Below are positions 25,611 to 62,670 of a stretch of 64,000 bases of DNA, piece after piece (the stretch's first letter is position 1; the number at the start of each line of letters is the position of its first letter). The position numbers and the translations under genes are program-made. The DNA is from Diadophis punctatus similis (lineage: Eukaryota > Chordata > Lepidosauria > Squamata > Dipsadidae). Under the pieces are notes generated by a model, which saw only the letters and a program-made list of their open reading frames with translations, did not search any database and was not told where the DNA came from. The stretch spans positions 228,308,434 to 228,372,433 of the forward strand of contig JALIGW010000001.1 of assembly GCA_023053685.1 (NCBI GenBank), in the 5' to 3' direction.

Positions 25611-26005
25611 TTGGAATAACAGAACAGAGTTGGAAGGGGCCTTGTAGGTCATCTAATCCAACCCCCTGCTTAAGCAGAGACCCTATACCAGCGGTTCCCA
25701 ACCTGGGGGTCGGGACCCCTTTGGGGGTCGAATGACCATTTCCCAGGGGTCGCCCCAGCATCCTCAGCTCCCCCCCCACTGCCACAAGCCTGGCCATATC
25801 GCGCCCCACAACACGTGCCCCCACCGCACCCCACCCCGCTGCCGCCATTTGGGTTCTTTTACCCTCTGCGCATGCGCAGAGGGTAAAAGAACACAAATGG
25901 CGGTGAGGTGGGTCACGGTGGGGTCGCGGGGGCGGGGCACGGGTCGCGGCATTAGGAAGGTTGGGAACCACTGCCCTATACCATTTATGACAAGTGGCTG
26001 TCTGT
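25611..26005 (-). mobile_element. CR1 3' end split by a hAT insertion
   Basis: The left part (agagttggaaggggccttgt ... agcagagaccctatac) and the right part (catttatgacaagtggctgtc) are contiguous CR1 3'-end wording once the element at 25689-25973 and one 8-bp duplication are removed. Confidence 0.85.
25689..25973. mobile_element. hAT-type element nested in CR1
   Basis: The ends cagcggttcccaacc and ggttgggaaccactg are inverted. The exact 8-bp duplication ccctatac flanks it (25681-25688, 25974-25981). The middle holds a palindrome at about 25843-25904 centred on gcgcatgcgc, with arms reading ttcttttaccctct. The length is 285 bp and it is non-coding. Confidence 0.93.
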
Positions 26006-26107
26006 AAAAGGTAAAGCCAGTTTATTTTTTTTAAAGTCATTTATTTATTAAATTTATTTGCTGCCCATGTTGTTTTGAAGAGATATATTCTTGTGACTGA
26101 TACCACT

Positions 26108-26236
26108 AAACAATACAATACAATACAATACAATACAATACAATACAATACAATACAATACAATACAATACAATACAATGCAATACAACAATACAATACA
26201 ATACAATACAATACAATACAATACAATACAATACAA
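26108..26236. repeat. (CAATA)n pentanucleotide microsatellite at a CR1 3' end
   Basis: About 26 units of CAATA, with two small interruptions around 26178-26190. It directly abuts the 3' terminus of the CR1 fragment at 26237. On the minus strand it reads TATTG, the position of a CR1 3' tail. Confidence 0.95.
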
Positions 26237-26503
26237 TCAGAGTTGGAAGGGACCTTGGAGGTCTTCTAGTCCAACCCCCTGCTTAGGCAGGAAACCCTAC
26301 ACCACTTCAGACAAATGCTTATCCAACATCTTCTTTAAAACTTCCAATGTTGGAGCATTCACAACTTCTGAAGGCAGGCTGTTCCGCTGATTAATTGTTC
26401 TAACTGTCAGGAAATTTCTCCTTAGTTCTAAGTTGCTTCGGTTCCCACCCATTGCTTCTTTTCCTACCCTCAGGTGCTTTGGAGAATAGCTTCACTCCCT
26501 CTT
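26237..26503 (-). mobile_element. CR1-type LINE 3' end
   Basis: It begins cagagttggaagggaccttg and runs to 'ggagaatagcttcactccct', matching the copy at 22236 base by base over most of its length. It is truncated at the 5' side. Confidence 0.9.
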
Positions 26504-27262
26504 GTGTAGTTAGTGATAGTTCCCACAGTTAGTTACTGTGGGAAGGAAGTGAAGAGGAAGGAAGTTTACGGCAGAAGAGAAAATAACAAACCAAATATGA
26601 GAGCTTATGGGGATGTTTTGAAGACATTCCACCTTAATTGACTTACTGTAAGTCTGGCTGAGAATTTGCAGTTTGAAAGATTGCACTGTTTTTATCTCAG
26701 ATTAGCCTTCCTGAAAACCATGGGGTTCTTGCTTCTTGGATTTGTTAATTATATGGGGCTTGACAACAGTTCTATATGTCCTTGGAACAGTAAATCTCTT
26801 ACCAATTTACAAGCAATAAATCTCTGGGAAGCCTAATAGAAGTAGGATACTGGAATGTGAAAGGGATGCATAAGGGGAGCACAGACATGTTTGATGATGA
26901 CTGGGTTGTCAGCAAGCCAAGACTGGAGCATTCTCTCCCTGATACTATCTTGGGTGCATACAGTCATCTCTCAGTCTTTCCTTTTGTTTGTGAATAAGGT
27001 CTTCTGCCAACTATGCCGTCACCTGTCCTAAGAGAAAAAATCATTTGCTCTCTGCTTGTGCAGTTGGGCAAAAGGAACAGATTGGAGTAGAGATGAAAGC
27101 ATTCCCAATTTTTTTCTCCAGAAAAATGTCCCATGTCCTGGGGAGACGGAAGAGCTTTCTAAAAGTAAGAGACCAAAAGTAAGAGACCAAAAAAAAGTGT
27201 ATTGCAAACTTCCATTTGTATTCAATCCAGAGTGCCTCTTTAACTTGACACACACAGGTAAA
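26504..27262. other. Intron 1 stretch, no gene seen
   Basis: No supported exon or repeat. Confidence 0.4.
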
Positions 27263-27273
27263 AACCTAAGAGA

Positions 27274-27845
27274 GGGGTCCTATTAAAGTTTGTTGCAAAC
27301 ATCAAAACCATAAGCACACACAGATGACTGATTCAGCTGGATTCAATAACTTCTTTATAAACATAATAACAGATGAATTTACAATACCATTAGCAGATTA
27401 CTTCTTCAATCAGTTACAGGTAAACACAAGCAGGAGAGTTAGTTTCATTTCAGCAGAGTTCAGAGTGAAAGAGTACAGAGTGGAGACGAGAGCAGAGTGG
27501 GCTGAGCCACGCCCAGCCTTAAGCTTAAGTTCCAGTTTCGATTCTCTGCACAGACTCAGAAGTAGTTAGCTCCCATTGGCTGACTTAGTTGCTATGCCTA
27601 TTCATTGGCTGACCTTGTTACTACTGGCTCTCCCAGTTCATGAATATCTTAACAGGTCCTTGATGCTCTCTGAGCTTGCTTGTTTTCTTGCAGACGTTTC
27701 ATTACCCGAACTACATCATCAGTGCTAGTGCTGATGATGTTACCTAGTTAGGATAATGAAACATCTGCAGGAAAACAAGCAAGCTCAGAAGAGCCCCAAG
27801 GACCCCTCATTTCAACCCTGAGCTACAAATATTTTCCTTTATTGA
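27274..27845 (+). mobile_element. Penelope-like element end with palindrome, interrupted by an LTR
   Basis: An 11-bp direct repeat, aacctaagaga, flanks the unit (27263-27273 and 27846-27856) and reads as its target duplication. Once the LTR at 27282-27654 is removed, the element starts ggggtccttgatgctctctg and shows a long palindrome around 27655-27810. It ends with ctgagctacaaatattttcc. Hammerhead-like cores occur on both strands in the palindrome (see findings). The family assignment is inference. Confidence 0.65.
27282..27654 (-). mobile_element. Candidate solo LTR nested in the Penelope-like element
   Basis: The direct repeat ggtcct flanks it (27276-27281 and 27655-27660). Read on the minus strand it begins TGTTAAGATATTC; the far end is less clear (TGCAACA lies 9 bases inside). 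It contains the words attggctgac twice, a common LTR-type CCAAT arrangement. No coding sequence is present. Confidence 0.55.
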
Positions 27846-28452
27846 AACCTAAGAGAGCACATTCTTATACGTTTGCTCTCTTTCTCTCTTTCTCTCGCTG
27901 TGTGTGTAGCCTTCTGGTAAGAATTCAAGATGCTGGGTCATAATTTACTAAAATGTGTGACAGAACTCTCAGCCCTCATCATGGCCAAAGTGGAGAAAGG
28001 CATAAAACTTGGAAAGGGAGTTTTAACTTGGCTTCCTCTAGAGAAAACTGTACCCACAAGGAGACCCATCAGTGAAAGATTGCCACGTGGATGATTCTGA
28101 GTCTGCCTCTCTCTTGTGAATGTGTTCGAGTGTCTGCAATTTCCAGCATACACATAACAAAAACATGCAGAAGCAAAACAAGAGGAGAGCAGAAATGTAC
28201 ACACAACAAACACACTGTGTTATTTTGTTAGGGAAGAAAATGCAGACCCTCCCTATGGTCACTGTTGGTAAAAAGGTCCCACAAGCATGCTCTGCATGCT
28301 TTCCTTATCATATTTCTCATATGGTGTATTGCAGCCAATGCCAGATGAGTTGTCATTGTATAGAGAAATGCAGAATGATCATGCTTGCACAAAATAAAGC
28401 AGAGAAAGGCTTCTTCGTGGGTTTGATATTTTGCTTTCTTCTTCCTTTACAG

Positions 28453-28470
28453 TTCTGTTGATTTGTGACC
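28453..28470 (+). other. CD151: 5' UTR part of the ATG exon
   Basis: The acceptor cttcttcctttacag ends at 28452. Eighteen bases of leader follow, and the ATG at 28471 has A at -3 (gaccatgc), a reasonable Kozak context. Confidence 0.8.
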
Positions 28471-55011
<26,541 letters not shown>

Positions 55012-57205
55012 GAGCTCATGGATTGCCCACCTATTCAATTCCTCCACGTTCCAGCCTGTCACCCTGACCTTCTCTACAGCAGCACAGAATTATCAACCTT
55101 TCCAGGACTTCAAGGAATTTATTCTGGGATCATCCTGTGCCTCTGCCAGAAATAATAGTCCTCCTTGAGTCAGTAAGGAGGGAATTCAGTGCTTAGCTAA
55201 GTCATTTTTTCCTCTCTCACTCCAACGTAATAGAGCTATAGAAAGCAGTCTGGTTGAATTCTTTACAAGCACACAATCTGAAAGAGATCCTCAGAGCTCC
55301 AAAGGACATGGTGCCTTTGTCTTTTCCCAAACCATCAATCAAGGTCTTTGAGCTCCGAGATATGACAACTAAGCATTGTGTGCGTGCAGTAGATGCTTTC
55401 TTCCTTTTCCTAAATACAGTGTCTATATGGAAGTTTTCATGACATCTTACCCAAGAGGATAGCTCTATCTGTCAATAGATACTCCTACTGGAATTTTTTC
55501 CCCTCCTAATCGCCTTACAGGATGCTACCCAGGGATGGATGAATAAGATACCCTGCACATTTTTTCCCCTTCAAGAAATATTTTTGTCCTGGAGAAGAAT
55601 ATTCTTTTGTGTTTCTCAAACCAAGTGTTGGAAGACATTATTTTGCTCACGTAATTAGAAATTTTGGACTTTAAAAATAATAATCAAAAACTGATTTCCT
55701 GCTTGAGGAAGGCTGTTGAGATAATCCCACTTTGTGGTATGCAGTAGTAATTCTTCATAGAATTAGATCCATTTCCAGAATGACATCTCTTTTCATTGGG
55801 GAAAAATATATATTATCAAGTTTGAAGACTGATATGAAAGTCTCATTTACCAGCCAGGTATGATCTGATAGGAAGAGATCCAAAACTTTGATCACCTTAC
55901 ATTAGGAGTGAGTTTCATTAGGAAAAAAATGTTGAGAAGGTGGTGTCTTTTCTAAAAAGTGATCATTAAAAATTGATCAGCAAAGCAGAAAAGTGATCAC
56001 TACCTCTTTGCAGCCATAGTAATACTCCATCTGGTGCTGCTGTTGAGGCTGACCAGGCACTGGCTCCCATCACTGGATTTATTAGATTTCCCAAGAATTC
56101 ATCCACATGGAGAATTCCTAGAGAAGATGCCTATCCTTTATAGTTCTTCAGGGTCCACTTGGTATATCCATTGCTAGAACATTTCTTGCCCCTTCCTACA
56201 TCCCATTTTGGGTTTTAGGTATAAAGGTCTTTAGTTAATGCTCGTTTATCCCTCATCCACAGCAGTGGGCACTTGAGTGTGCTTTTTAAAGTGTTCACTA
56301 TTGCCATTAGCCGTGCCATTTGGGTTTTATGATGCAGTCCATAGTCATAGTGGGCCACCAGATTGCCTATCCTTGGTTAACAGACTACTGCCTATAAGGT
56401 CTGTGATGCTTTGGAGCCTAGCAGGGAAACTGATGTGTGATTTACTTGGAGGCTGTTAGTACCATTCTCCATTTTCCCCATCTCTTCCCTTATTGGTTCT
56501 TTTGACAGAATTGGCAGCAAGGGAAGTCACATGATCTGAGACTTCTTTTTCAGCCAGGACCAATCCACTTTGAGTGGCCATCTTCCCTACTCCACCGCAA
56601 AATCACTATTCATTCTCTCAGAGAAAGGAAAGGTGAGAGAAAGTATTTTTTTAAATATCTCTCTCCCTTCTTCCTCTCCCCTCTTGTAGACCCTTACTGC
56701 AAACACCTAACATTAACTCACGCTGCTCTGAAACATCCATGTCGTTGATTTGAGTCCAAGAGACGAATGTTCGGAAGGCAAATGGGAAGACGAGGAGACA
56801 GATCTTCTCTGTGTAAATGTTCACACAGGAGTGGAGGGGAAATGCTATTCTTACTGTAAAGGTTGACAGGTCTTAAATTATTGACAGAAATTCATTTCTA
56901 GAATTAGGGGTGAATTATTTCTTGAATATGACATGGTGTGTTGCTTGAGAAATGGATTATTAACTAAACTACTGCTATGATAGCTTGAAATGATGTTTGA
57001 CTACTGAAATGTACATGCACATTGGCTAGCTTTCTTTTTCCCTTCTTTCTGGGAGTCATATAATGCCATTGTATAAGCAGACCAGATATGCTAATTGGTA
57101 AGCTGTGTCTGTTCTTTTTTTCCCTTTTTTAAAATTATGTATATATTAACCATGCTTAAATGCAGTTATGTTGCTGGCCAATAAAGTTAAATGTGTCTTT
57201 ATTTG
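55012..57205 (+). other. CD151: 3' UTR of the tetraspanin gene
   Basis: It runs from the TAA to shortly after the poly(A) signal, with no clear repeat inside, unlike both flanks. The exact cleavage site is not visible; a TG/T-rich stretch follows the signal at 57190-57215. Confidence 0.75.
57180..57185 (+). terminator. CD151: Poly(A) signal AATAAA
   Basis: A canonical AATAAA lies in gccaataaagtt and is followed within 30 bases by T- and TG-rich sequence. It is the best candidate for the end of the transcript. Confidence 0.8.
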
Positions 57206-57236
57206 TCTTGTGTAATGCTGAACTGACCTCATATAC

Positions 57237-57644
57237 CAGTGATGGCGAACCTATGGCATGTGTGCCACAGGCGGCATGCGGAGCCATATCTGAGGGCATG
57301 TGAGGCGTTGCCATATGTCAGCTCCAGTGCGCATGCGCGTGCTGGCCAGCTGATTTTTGGCCTCCTTTTCGACCATTTTCGCTCTCCCCAGGCTTCAGGG
57401 AAGCCTCCTGAACCCTGGGGAGAGCGAAAAAACAGCCCAATGGGCTGACTGGAAGTCCGGAGGCTTCAGTGAGGCCTGTGTGCATGCGCAGGGGGAGGTT
57501 GTGCGCATGCGCGGGGGCCAGTACGGGGGTTGTGCGCATGCGTGGGGGGGAGGGCATTGCATTATGGGTGTGGGCACGTGCGTACGCGCTATCGCTTGCG
57601 CGTCCCCTTTTGGCACCCGAGCCAAAAAAAGTTTGCCATCATTG
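57237..57644. mobile_element. hAT-type element, 'gatggcgaacc' family, just past the gene
   Basis: Flanks tcatatac and tcgtatac agree at 7 of 8. The ends are cagtgatggcgaacc and tttgccatcattg. It starts 51 bases after the poly(A) signal. Confidence 0.9.
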
Positions 57645-57929
57645 TCGTATACAGTGGAAGAGTAATAGCAACACATCTTCCTAGGATGAAGTCTGGGCAG
57701 AAGGGAAATTCTTAACTTTCCTGCTGTCCAGGACCCTCCTTAGCTCAAATATAATTGTCTTCTGGGTTAATAAAAACAGATTCTACTGCTACCCCCTGCT
57801 CATGCATTTCAGAAATCCAGCTGATTTCCTCTTCTGAAATAATATCTGTATTAAAATATTTTTCGTAAACATTAGAGCAAGTCAGGTTCCATTTTTATGC
57901 GATGGAGCAGAGTCTAACCATCTGCTGCT

Positions 57930-58560
57930 GCAGTTAGTTTGTAATGTTGCCAGTGGGTATGTCTAAATACCCGGTGACCTTGGATAATCTTATAAAAGTT
58001 GGCCTTGGATGGGAGATCACCAGAAAATCCCAAAAAAATGTAGCCGGAACTGGGAAGTAATCAATGCTAGAAGAAGGTAATGGCAAATTACTTCCCTGTT
58101 CCCGAGAAAGCCACATGAATTTATTTTTATTTATTTATTTATTGTTCAATCTTATAGGCCGCCCAACTCCCAAGGGACTCAGGGCGGCGTACAACATAAA
58201 GATGAACAATCAATTAAAACAATAATCGAAAAGGTTAAAAATACATATAAAAGTTAAAAACATTTGCCGTCATTCATACGCCTGCCGGAAGAGCCAGGTT
58301 TTAACGGCTTTAAGGAAGGCCAGCAAGGAGGGGATAGTCCGGATCTCTGGTGGTAGTTGGTTCCACAGAGACGGAGCCGCCACAGAGAAGGCTCTCCCCC
58401 GCAGACCCGCCAACCGGCATTGCTTGGTTGATGAGACCTGGAGGAGACCAACTCTGTGGGACCTAACCGGTCGTAGGGAGGTATGTGGTAGGATGCGGTC
58501 CCGAGAATTTGTCCTTGAATCAACATGAGTTGACTTTATCTGGGATACGTAAGGTTCTTT
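57930..58560 (+). mobile_element. 5S-like SINE interrupted by a CR1/L3 3' end
   Basis: The SINE has ttggatgggagatcaccag (5S-like) and ggtaatggcaaattacttcc, reaches 'gccacatgaattt', and resumes after the insertion as gaatttgtccttgaatcaac. The family is not named. Confidence 0.6.
58126..58502 (-). mobile_element. CR1/L3-like 3' end inside a SINE
   Basis: Read inverted it matches the copies at 12100-12500 and 61914 ('cctccctacgaccggttagg', 'gggactcagggcggcgta'). The tail side at 58126 is a short (TTTA)n. The bases gaattt occur on both sides and may be the target duplication. Confidence 0.85.
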
Positions 58561-59575
58561 CCAGCCTGAAAGTTGTGCCTGTGCTTTGAACGGGATGCTT
58601 GGCTGTGATTAAAAAGAAGCGGGATCAAGATTTTTAAAAATATTTTAATAATTTTAAAATTATTGATATCATTGCAATTTGATGACTACCCAGCCCAATT
58701 TTTTTTAAAGGATGCACTATGGTCCTGCAACTTAGATGTGCACCTCTGTTTTATAATGATAATACAAGAATGAAATTGTCTTGCCTCTTTATTTCATTCT
58801 AGAGTAGACTATAGAGGGAGTTGTTGTTCAGGGATTACAATTGGGACTAGCATCTCCGTTGTTAAGTAACCATGACTATACTTTAGCTTTCCTTTTCCCT
58901 GGCCTTTCACTCTCTTGCCCTTTGGAATCCTCACCCCAGCACTGGGATAATTAGCAAGAAGAGAATTTATGTTCATATTTACATTCACTGGAAAGGAAGG
59001 GATTACAAAAGAGTATAAGCAGGCACACAGTGGAGAATGCACATAAAAAGAAATGAGTTAGCATTGGCTGTTTGCCTAGTGTACTAGCAACAGAAATGTG
59101 AAAGTGATTGAAATCTTGTCAGTTACAGGCAGCAGTTGGGAGCCAGTGAATTAAGATTACAGAGCTGAGTTTGTTAACTTATGGTTATCATCTTTTGGGG
59201 AAGCACTGCAATGTAAAGAAAAACTGTTCAGGAAAAGATTGCTTATTGAAACAAACTGCGGGGAAGGGAGTAAGCAAAAATGGGTCAGGCATAGGACAAT
59301 GCATATGAACTGACTGTAATGGCAAACATGATAGATGCGGTAAAGGTCATAAATGCACATCTTGGTCACAAAGTTATTTTTTTCATCACCATAACTTAAA
59401 AACAGTCAAATGAGGCAGTCAGTAAACAAGGTCTTCCTGTAATTTCTCCAGTCAAAAGCTGACCTATTGCATTTTTTTTCTTTATTGCCCATGACTAGCA
59501 TCTATTTGTTTGGAGCAATTTTGAGATTTCAAATAAAATTAATTTGGTAATTCAAACAGAAACACAGAAGTTCTT
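58561..59575. other. Downstream stretch, no gene seen
   Basis: The words at 58820-58875 (gttcagggattacaattggg, gttgttaagtaaccatgac) recall the 5384 family. Otherwise nothing is recognised. Confidence 0.35.
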
Positions 59576-59583
59576 GTTTAGAC

Positions 59584-59850
59584 CAGTGGTTCTCAACTTC
59601 TTCGAATCGACAACACAATCTCAAGTGTAGCAGTAGTTCTGTGACAGACCAGAAAATTATTAATTCTATATATGTATTTTTAAACATTTAAGACATGAGG
59701 GAAAGTTATACAATATTTAAAAATACCTGCACTGAATTGAATACAGGGTTTATACAGAATGTACATAATGAAAGAATATTAAAAAAATAAGATGCAAATC
59801 CTGTAGCACACTGGAGACCAGCCCATAGCACATCTGATTGAGAACCACTG
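59584..59850. mobile_element. hAT-type element, 'cagtggttctcaac' family
   Basis: Ends cagtggttctcaacttc and gattgagaaccactg are inverted. Flanks gtttagac and ctttagaa agree at 6 of 8. The interior is AT-rich and non-coding. Confidence 0.8.
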
Positions 59851-60034
59851 CTTTAGAATCAAACAGAAACATGGGACTTGCTTCTTAGTAAACATAGTGT
59901 TATTGTTGCAGTGCTTTTGTTTACGAAAAAGCCTTAATGGAAGTAGGAAAGAACAAGCTCATGTCCAAGCATGAAAAAAGTAATCTGAGGACCCTTGCAT
60001 TCTTTCTAGGTTTTGAAACTTCTTATTGCATGAG

Positions 60035-60175
60035 TGTCTATGGAGATCCTCAGTCATCCAGGTCATGGTTGTCCCAACGGTGCTTCCCCCCCCCACTCCA
60101 CCATCCAGTCAGAGCTGAAGAAGCTTGGATGAGAAGCGAAATGTCTTCAAAGAAAAACCAGAAAGTCCTATTGCA
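60035..60175 (+). mobile_element. Penelope-like terminal fragment with hammerhead-like wording
   Basis: It has gagatcctcagtcatccagg, ggttgtcccaacggtgctt, gagctgaagaagcttggatg and gagaagcgaaatgtcttcaa. The last part resembles a hammerhead core, but the CUGAUGA box is not intact. A C-run near 60087-60095 interrupts the repeat. Confidence 0.5.
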
Positions 60176-61455
60176 TGAATGCAAAGCGATCCGTGAAATA
60201 TGAGGCGAGACTAACCCAAGATGTGCCCTTATTAAAGGCCCCCAAAGGTATTCAATAGGATGCCTGAGGTTGCCACTCTGCAGTTATGATATCAATCTCT
60301 GCTTTATACAGCGTGAAGCGATTTTCCAGCCACGAAATACTGTAGTTGGATAATGGAGGAAAATGAGTGAATTTATTCAGCATTTCAAGTTGGTCTTTTC
60401 TATCATAGGCCTTCTGTTCTCTCTGGAATTTAAAAGCCCAGGCAATGGGAAACAGAAATAACGATTGGAAACCTCACGAAAACCTAAGATCAATAACATT
60501 TCAAAATGTTTTTGTTCTGCTTTTCAGCAACTCGGTGGTAGCAAAGGGATCGTCCGTGGATACATCAATAAGAATGCCTTTCTGTTTTTCATGTGGACGT
60601 AACTCCATAGCCTCCTGAGCCAGGATTTCATTAAGCCATTGATGTTAAAGATCACATCATTCACATGTAGTGTATAAAGATCTGGAAGCATAAAGAAGAA
60701 CTAAAAGCCTCCAAGGGAGATTCATGTCCATTTCCTGATGTTGTACATTGCACTGTAGTGACAACCAGAGCACTTGTTCAATACCATATAAAAGAGATTC
60801 GTCATCGGGTTTCAATTAAAAGAGTAAAACGTTCTTTTGTCTCAAACAACTCCAAAGACTTTACCATGTAAACCATTTGTTGCTCCTGAGGGGAGAAAGA
60901 AAACCCCTCTGGCCTTTCTTTATTATATTTATTTACTGGTTTTCCTTGAGCAGTTTAAATAGTGTGCGTAGTTCTTTCACCCAATTTTACTCTCACAACA
61001 ATCTGTTGAGGTAGTTTGTTGGCGAGCGAGTGACTGACTCAGAGGTAGTAAATGAGTGACAGATGTACAGTGGGTCCAAATTAAAGCTTTTCGTTCTAGT
61101 CCAACAAAGAGTTCCCCAATCTCTGAGGGCCAGTTCGGAGCCTTGGAGGTGCCTCATGGGCTGAAAAGTTGCCAAGGTGAGCCATATAACCAGAAAGCAA
61201 ATGGAGTGCTGAGCTCAGTTACCCATTTGTGTTTCTCAGAAGAGTTCAGGATGCAGGTGGGCCTGCTTATTGCTGCAAACACAGATTGGGTTGTGTCTGG
61301 TGCTTTGTTTTGTTCCCTGTTCATTTTTTTAAATTAAAAAATCTTAACAAAATTGGGCAGGCACGTTGGTGAATATGCCATCAGGTGTTAGCAGGCAAAT
61401 TGTCTCTTGCAGTACTACTGAATGTTAGGAAGCCAAGCTCATACTACTACAATTG
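60176..61455. other. Downstream stretch, no gene seen
   Basis: No supported exon or clear repeat. Confidence 0.4.
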
Positions 61456-61460
61456 TCCCC

Positions 61461-61555
61461 AACCTGAGCATCTTCCAAATGCATGGAGGTCAATTTCCAG
61501 AATTCCATTGTCCCCATTGCTGAGAATTCTGGGAGTTGAACTCTGCACATTACAG
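61461..61555. mobile_element. Decayed palindromic MITE
   Basis: The words ccccaacctgagcatcttcc, ggtcaatttccagaattcc and gagaattctgggagttgaac are arms of the 18343-type family, with many changes. Confidence 0.55.
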
Positions 61556-61613
61556 ACCATCAAGAACAGAAGGATGCATTACGTAATACCGACCATCAAA
61601 AACAAAGGTGTGG

Positions 61614-61725
61614 ACCTATGGCTCCTTTATGATTTGTGGACTTCAATTCCCAGAATTCCTGAGTCAGTCATGCTGACTCAGGAATTCTGGGAGTTGAAGT
61701 CCACAAATCATAAAGGGATCATAGT
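61614..61725. mobile_element. Palindromic MITE
   Basis: An almost perfect inverted repeat: tatgatttgtggacttcaat and its inverse, centred near catgctgactca. The outer ends are decayed and no duplication is clear. Confidence 0.8.
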
Positions 61726-61913
61726 TAACAGTAACCGAGTTGGAAGGGACCTTGGAGCAGAGGTGGGATTCAGCAGGTTCTGACCAATTCTGGAGAACCG
61801 GTAGCTGAAATTTTGAGTAGTTCGGAGAACCGGTAAATACCATCTCTGACTGGCCCCGCCCCCATCTATTCTCTGCCTCCCGAGTCCCAGCTGATTGGGC
61901 GGAAATGGGGAGT

Positions 61914-62360
61914 TTGCAATTTAAGGTGTTGGTTTTAACCTTTAAAGCTCTACATGGCTCAGGACCAGACTACCTTCGGGACCGCATTCTACTACATACC
62001 TCCCTATGACCGGTTAGGTCCCACAGAGTTGATCTCCTCCAGGTCCCATCAACCAAGCAATGCCGGTTGGCGGGACCGCGGGGGAGAACCTTCTCTGTGG
62101 GAGCTCCATCTCTCTGGAACCAACTTCCCCCAGAGATCCGGACTATCCCCATCCTGCTGGCCTTCCGTAAAGCCATTAAAACATGGCTGTTCCTGAAAGC
62201 GGGGTGAAATAAATATCAATCCCCCATGTATGAATGATGGTTTGTTTTTAATTTTTGTAATTATTTTTAACTATTATTATCATTTCTTATGCATTGTTTT
62301 TTATTATGTTGTACGCTGCCCTGAGTCCTGCGGGAGTTGGGCGGCATATAAGAATGAAAA

Positions 62361-62435
<75 letters not shown>

Positions 62436-62487
62436 ATACATAAATACATAAATACATAAATACATAAATACATAAATAAATAAATAA
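61914..62487 (+). mobile_element. CR1/L3-like 3' end with (AAAT)n tail, inner layer of the nest
   Basis: It starts tttaaggtgttggttttaac and matches 12085-12500 closely ('tacctccctatgaccggtta', 'aagcaatgccggttgg'). It ends with 'gggcggcatataagaatgaa' and an AAAT tail. Only the 3' end is present. Confidence 0.9.
62357..62487. repeat. (AAAT)n microsatellite with an AAATACAT sub-array
   Basis: About 20 pure AAAT units, then five copies of an 8-base variant (aaatacat), then AAAT again. It is the extended 3' tail of the inner CR1/L3 copy. Confidence 0.95.
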
Positions 62488-62670
62488 ACCTTCCCCTGGA
62501 GTGGGGTGGGAATGGTGATTTTACAGTATCCTTCCCCTGCCATGACCACCAAGCCAAGCCACACCCACCAAGCCACGCCCACAGAACCGGTAGTAAAAAA
62601 AAAATTGAATCCTACCACTGCATTGGAGTTCATCTAGTCCAGCCCCCTGCTCAGGCAGGAGACCTATACT

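Larger units (their letters stand above)
61758..62620. mobile_element. hAT-type element, middle layer of the nest
   Basis: Left end cagaggtgggattcagcagg, right end aatcctaccactg. Flanks ccttggag and cattggag agree at 7 of 8. It is the same family as 46092 but is interrupted by a CR1/L3 fragment at 61914-62487. Confidence 0.88.
61735..62665 (-). mobile_element. CR1 3' end, outer layer of a three-level nest
   Basis: Left piece: gagttggaagggaccttgga. Right piece: ttggagttcatctagtccag and 'ccccctgctcaggcaggaga'. They join when the hAT at 61758-62620 and one duplication are removed. Confidence 0.85.

Noticed and set aside
26041..26269. Long frames such as repeated YCIVL and QYNTI
   Set aside because: Pure translations of the CAATA pentamer array.
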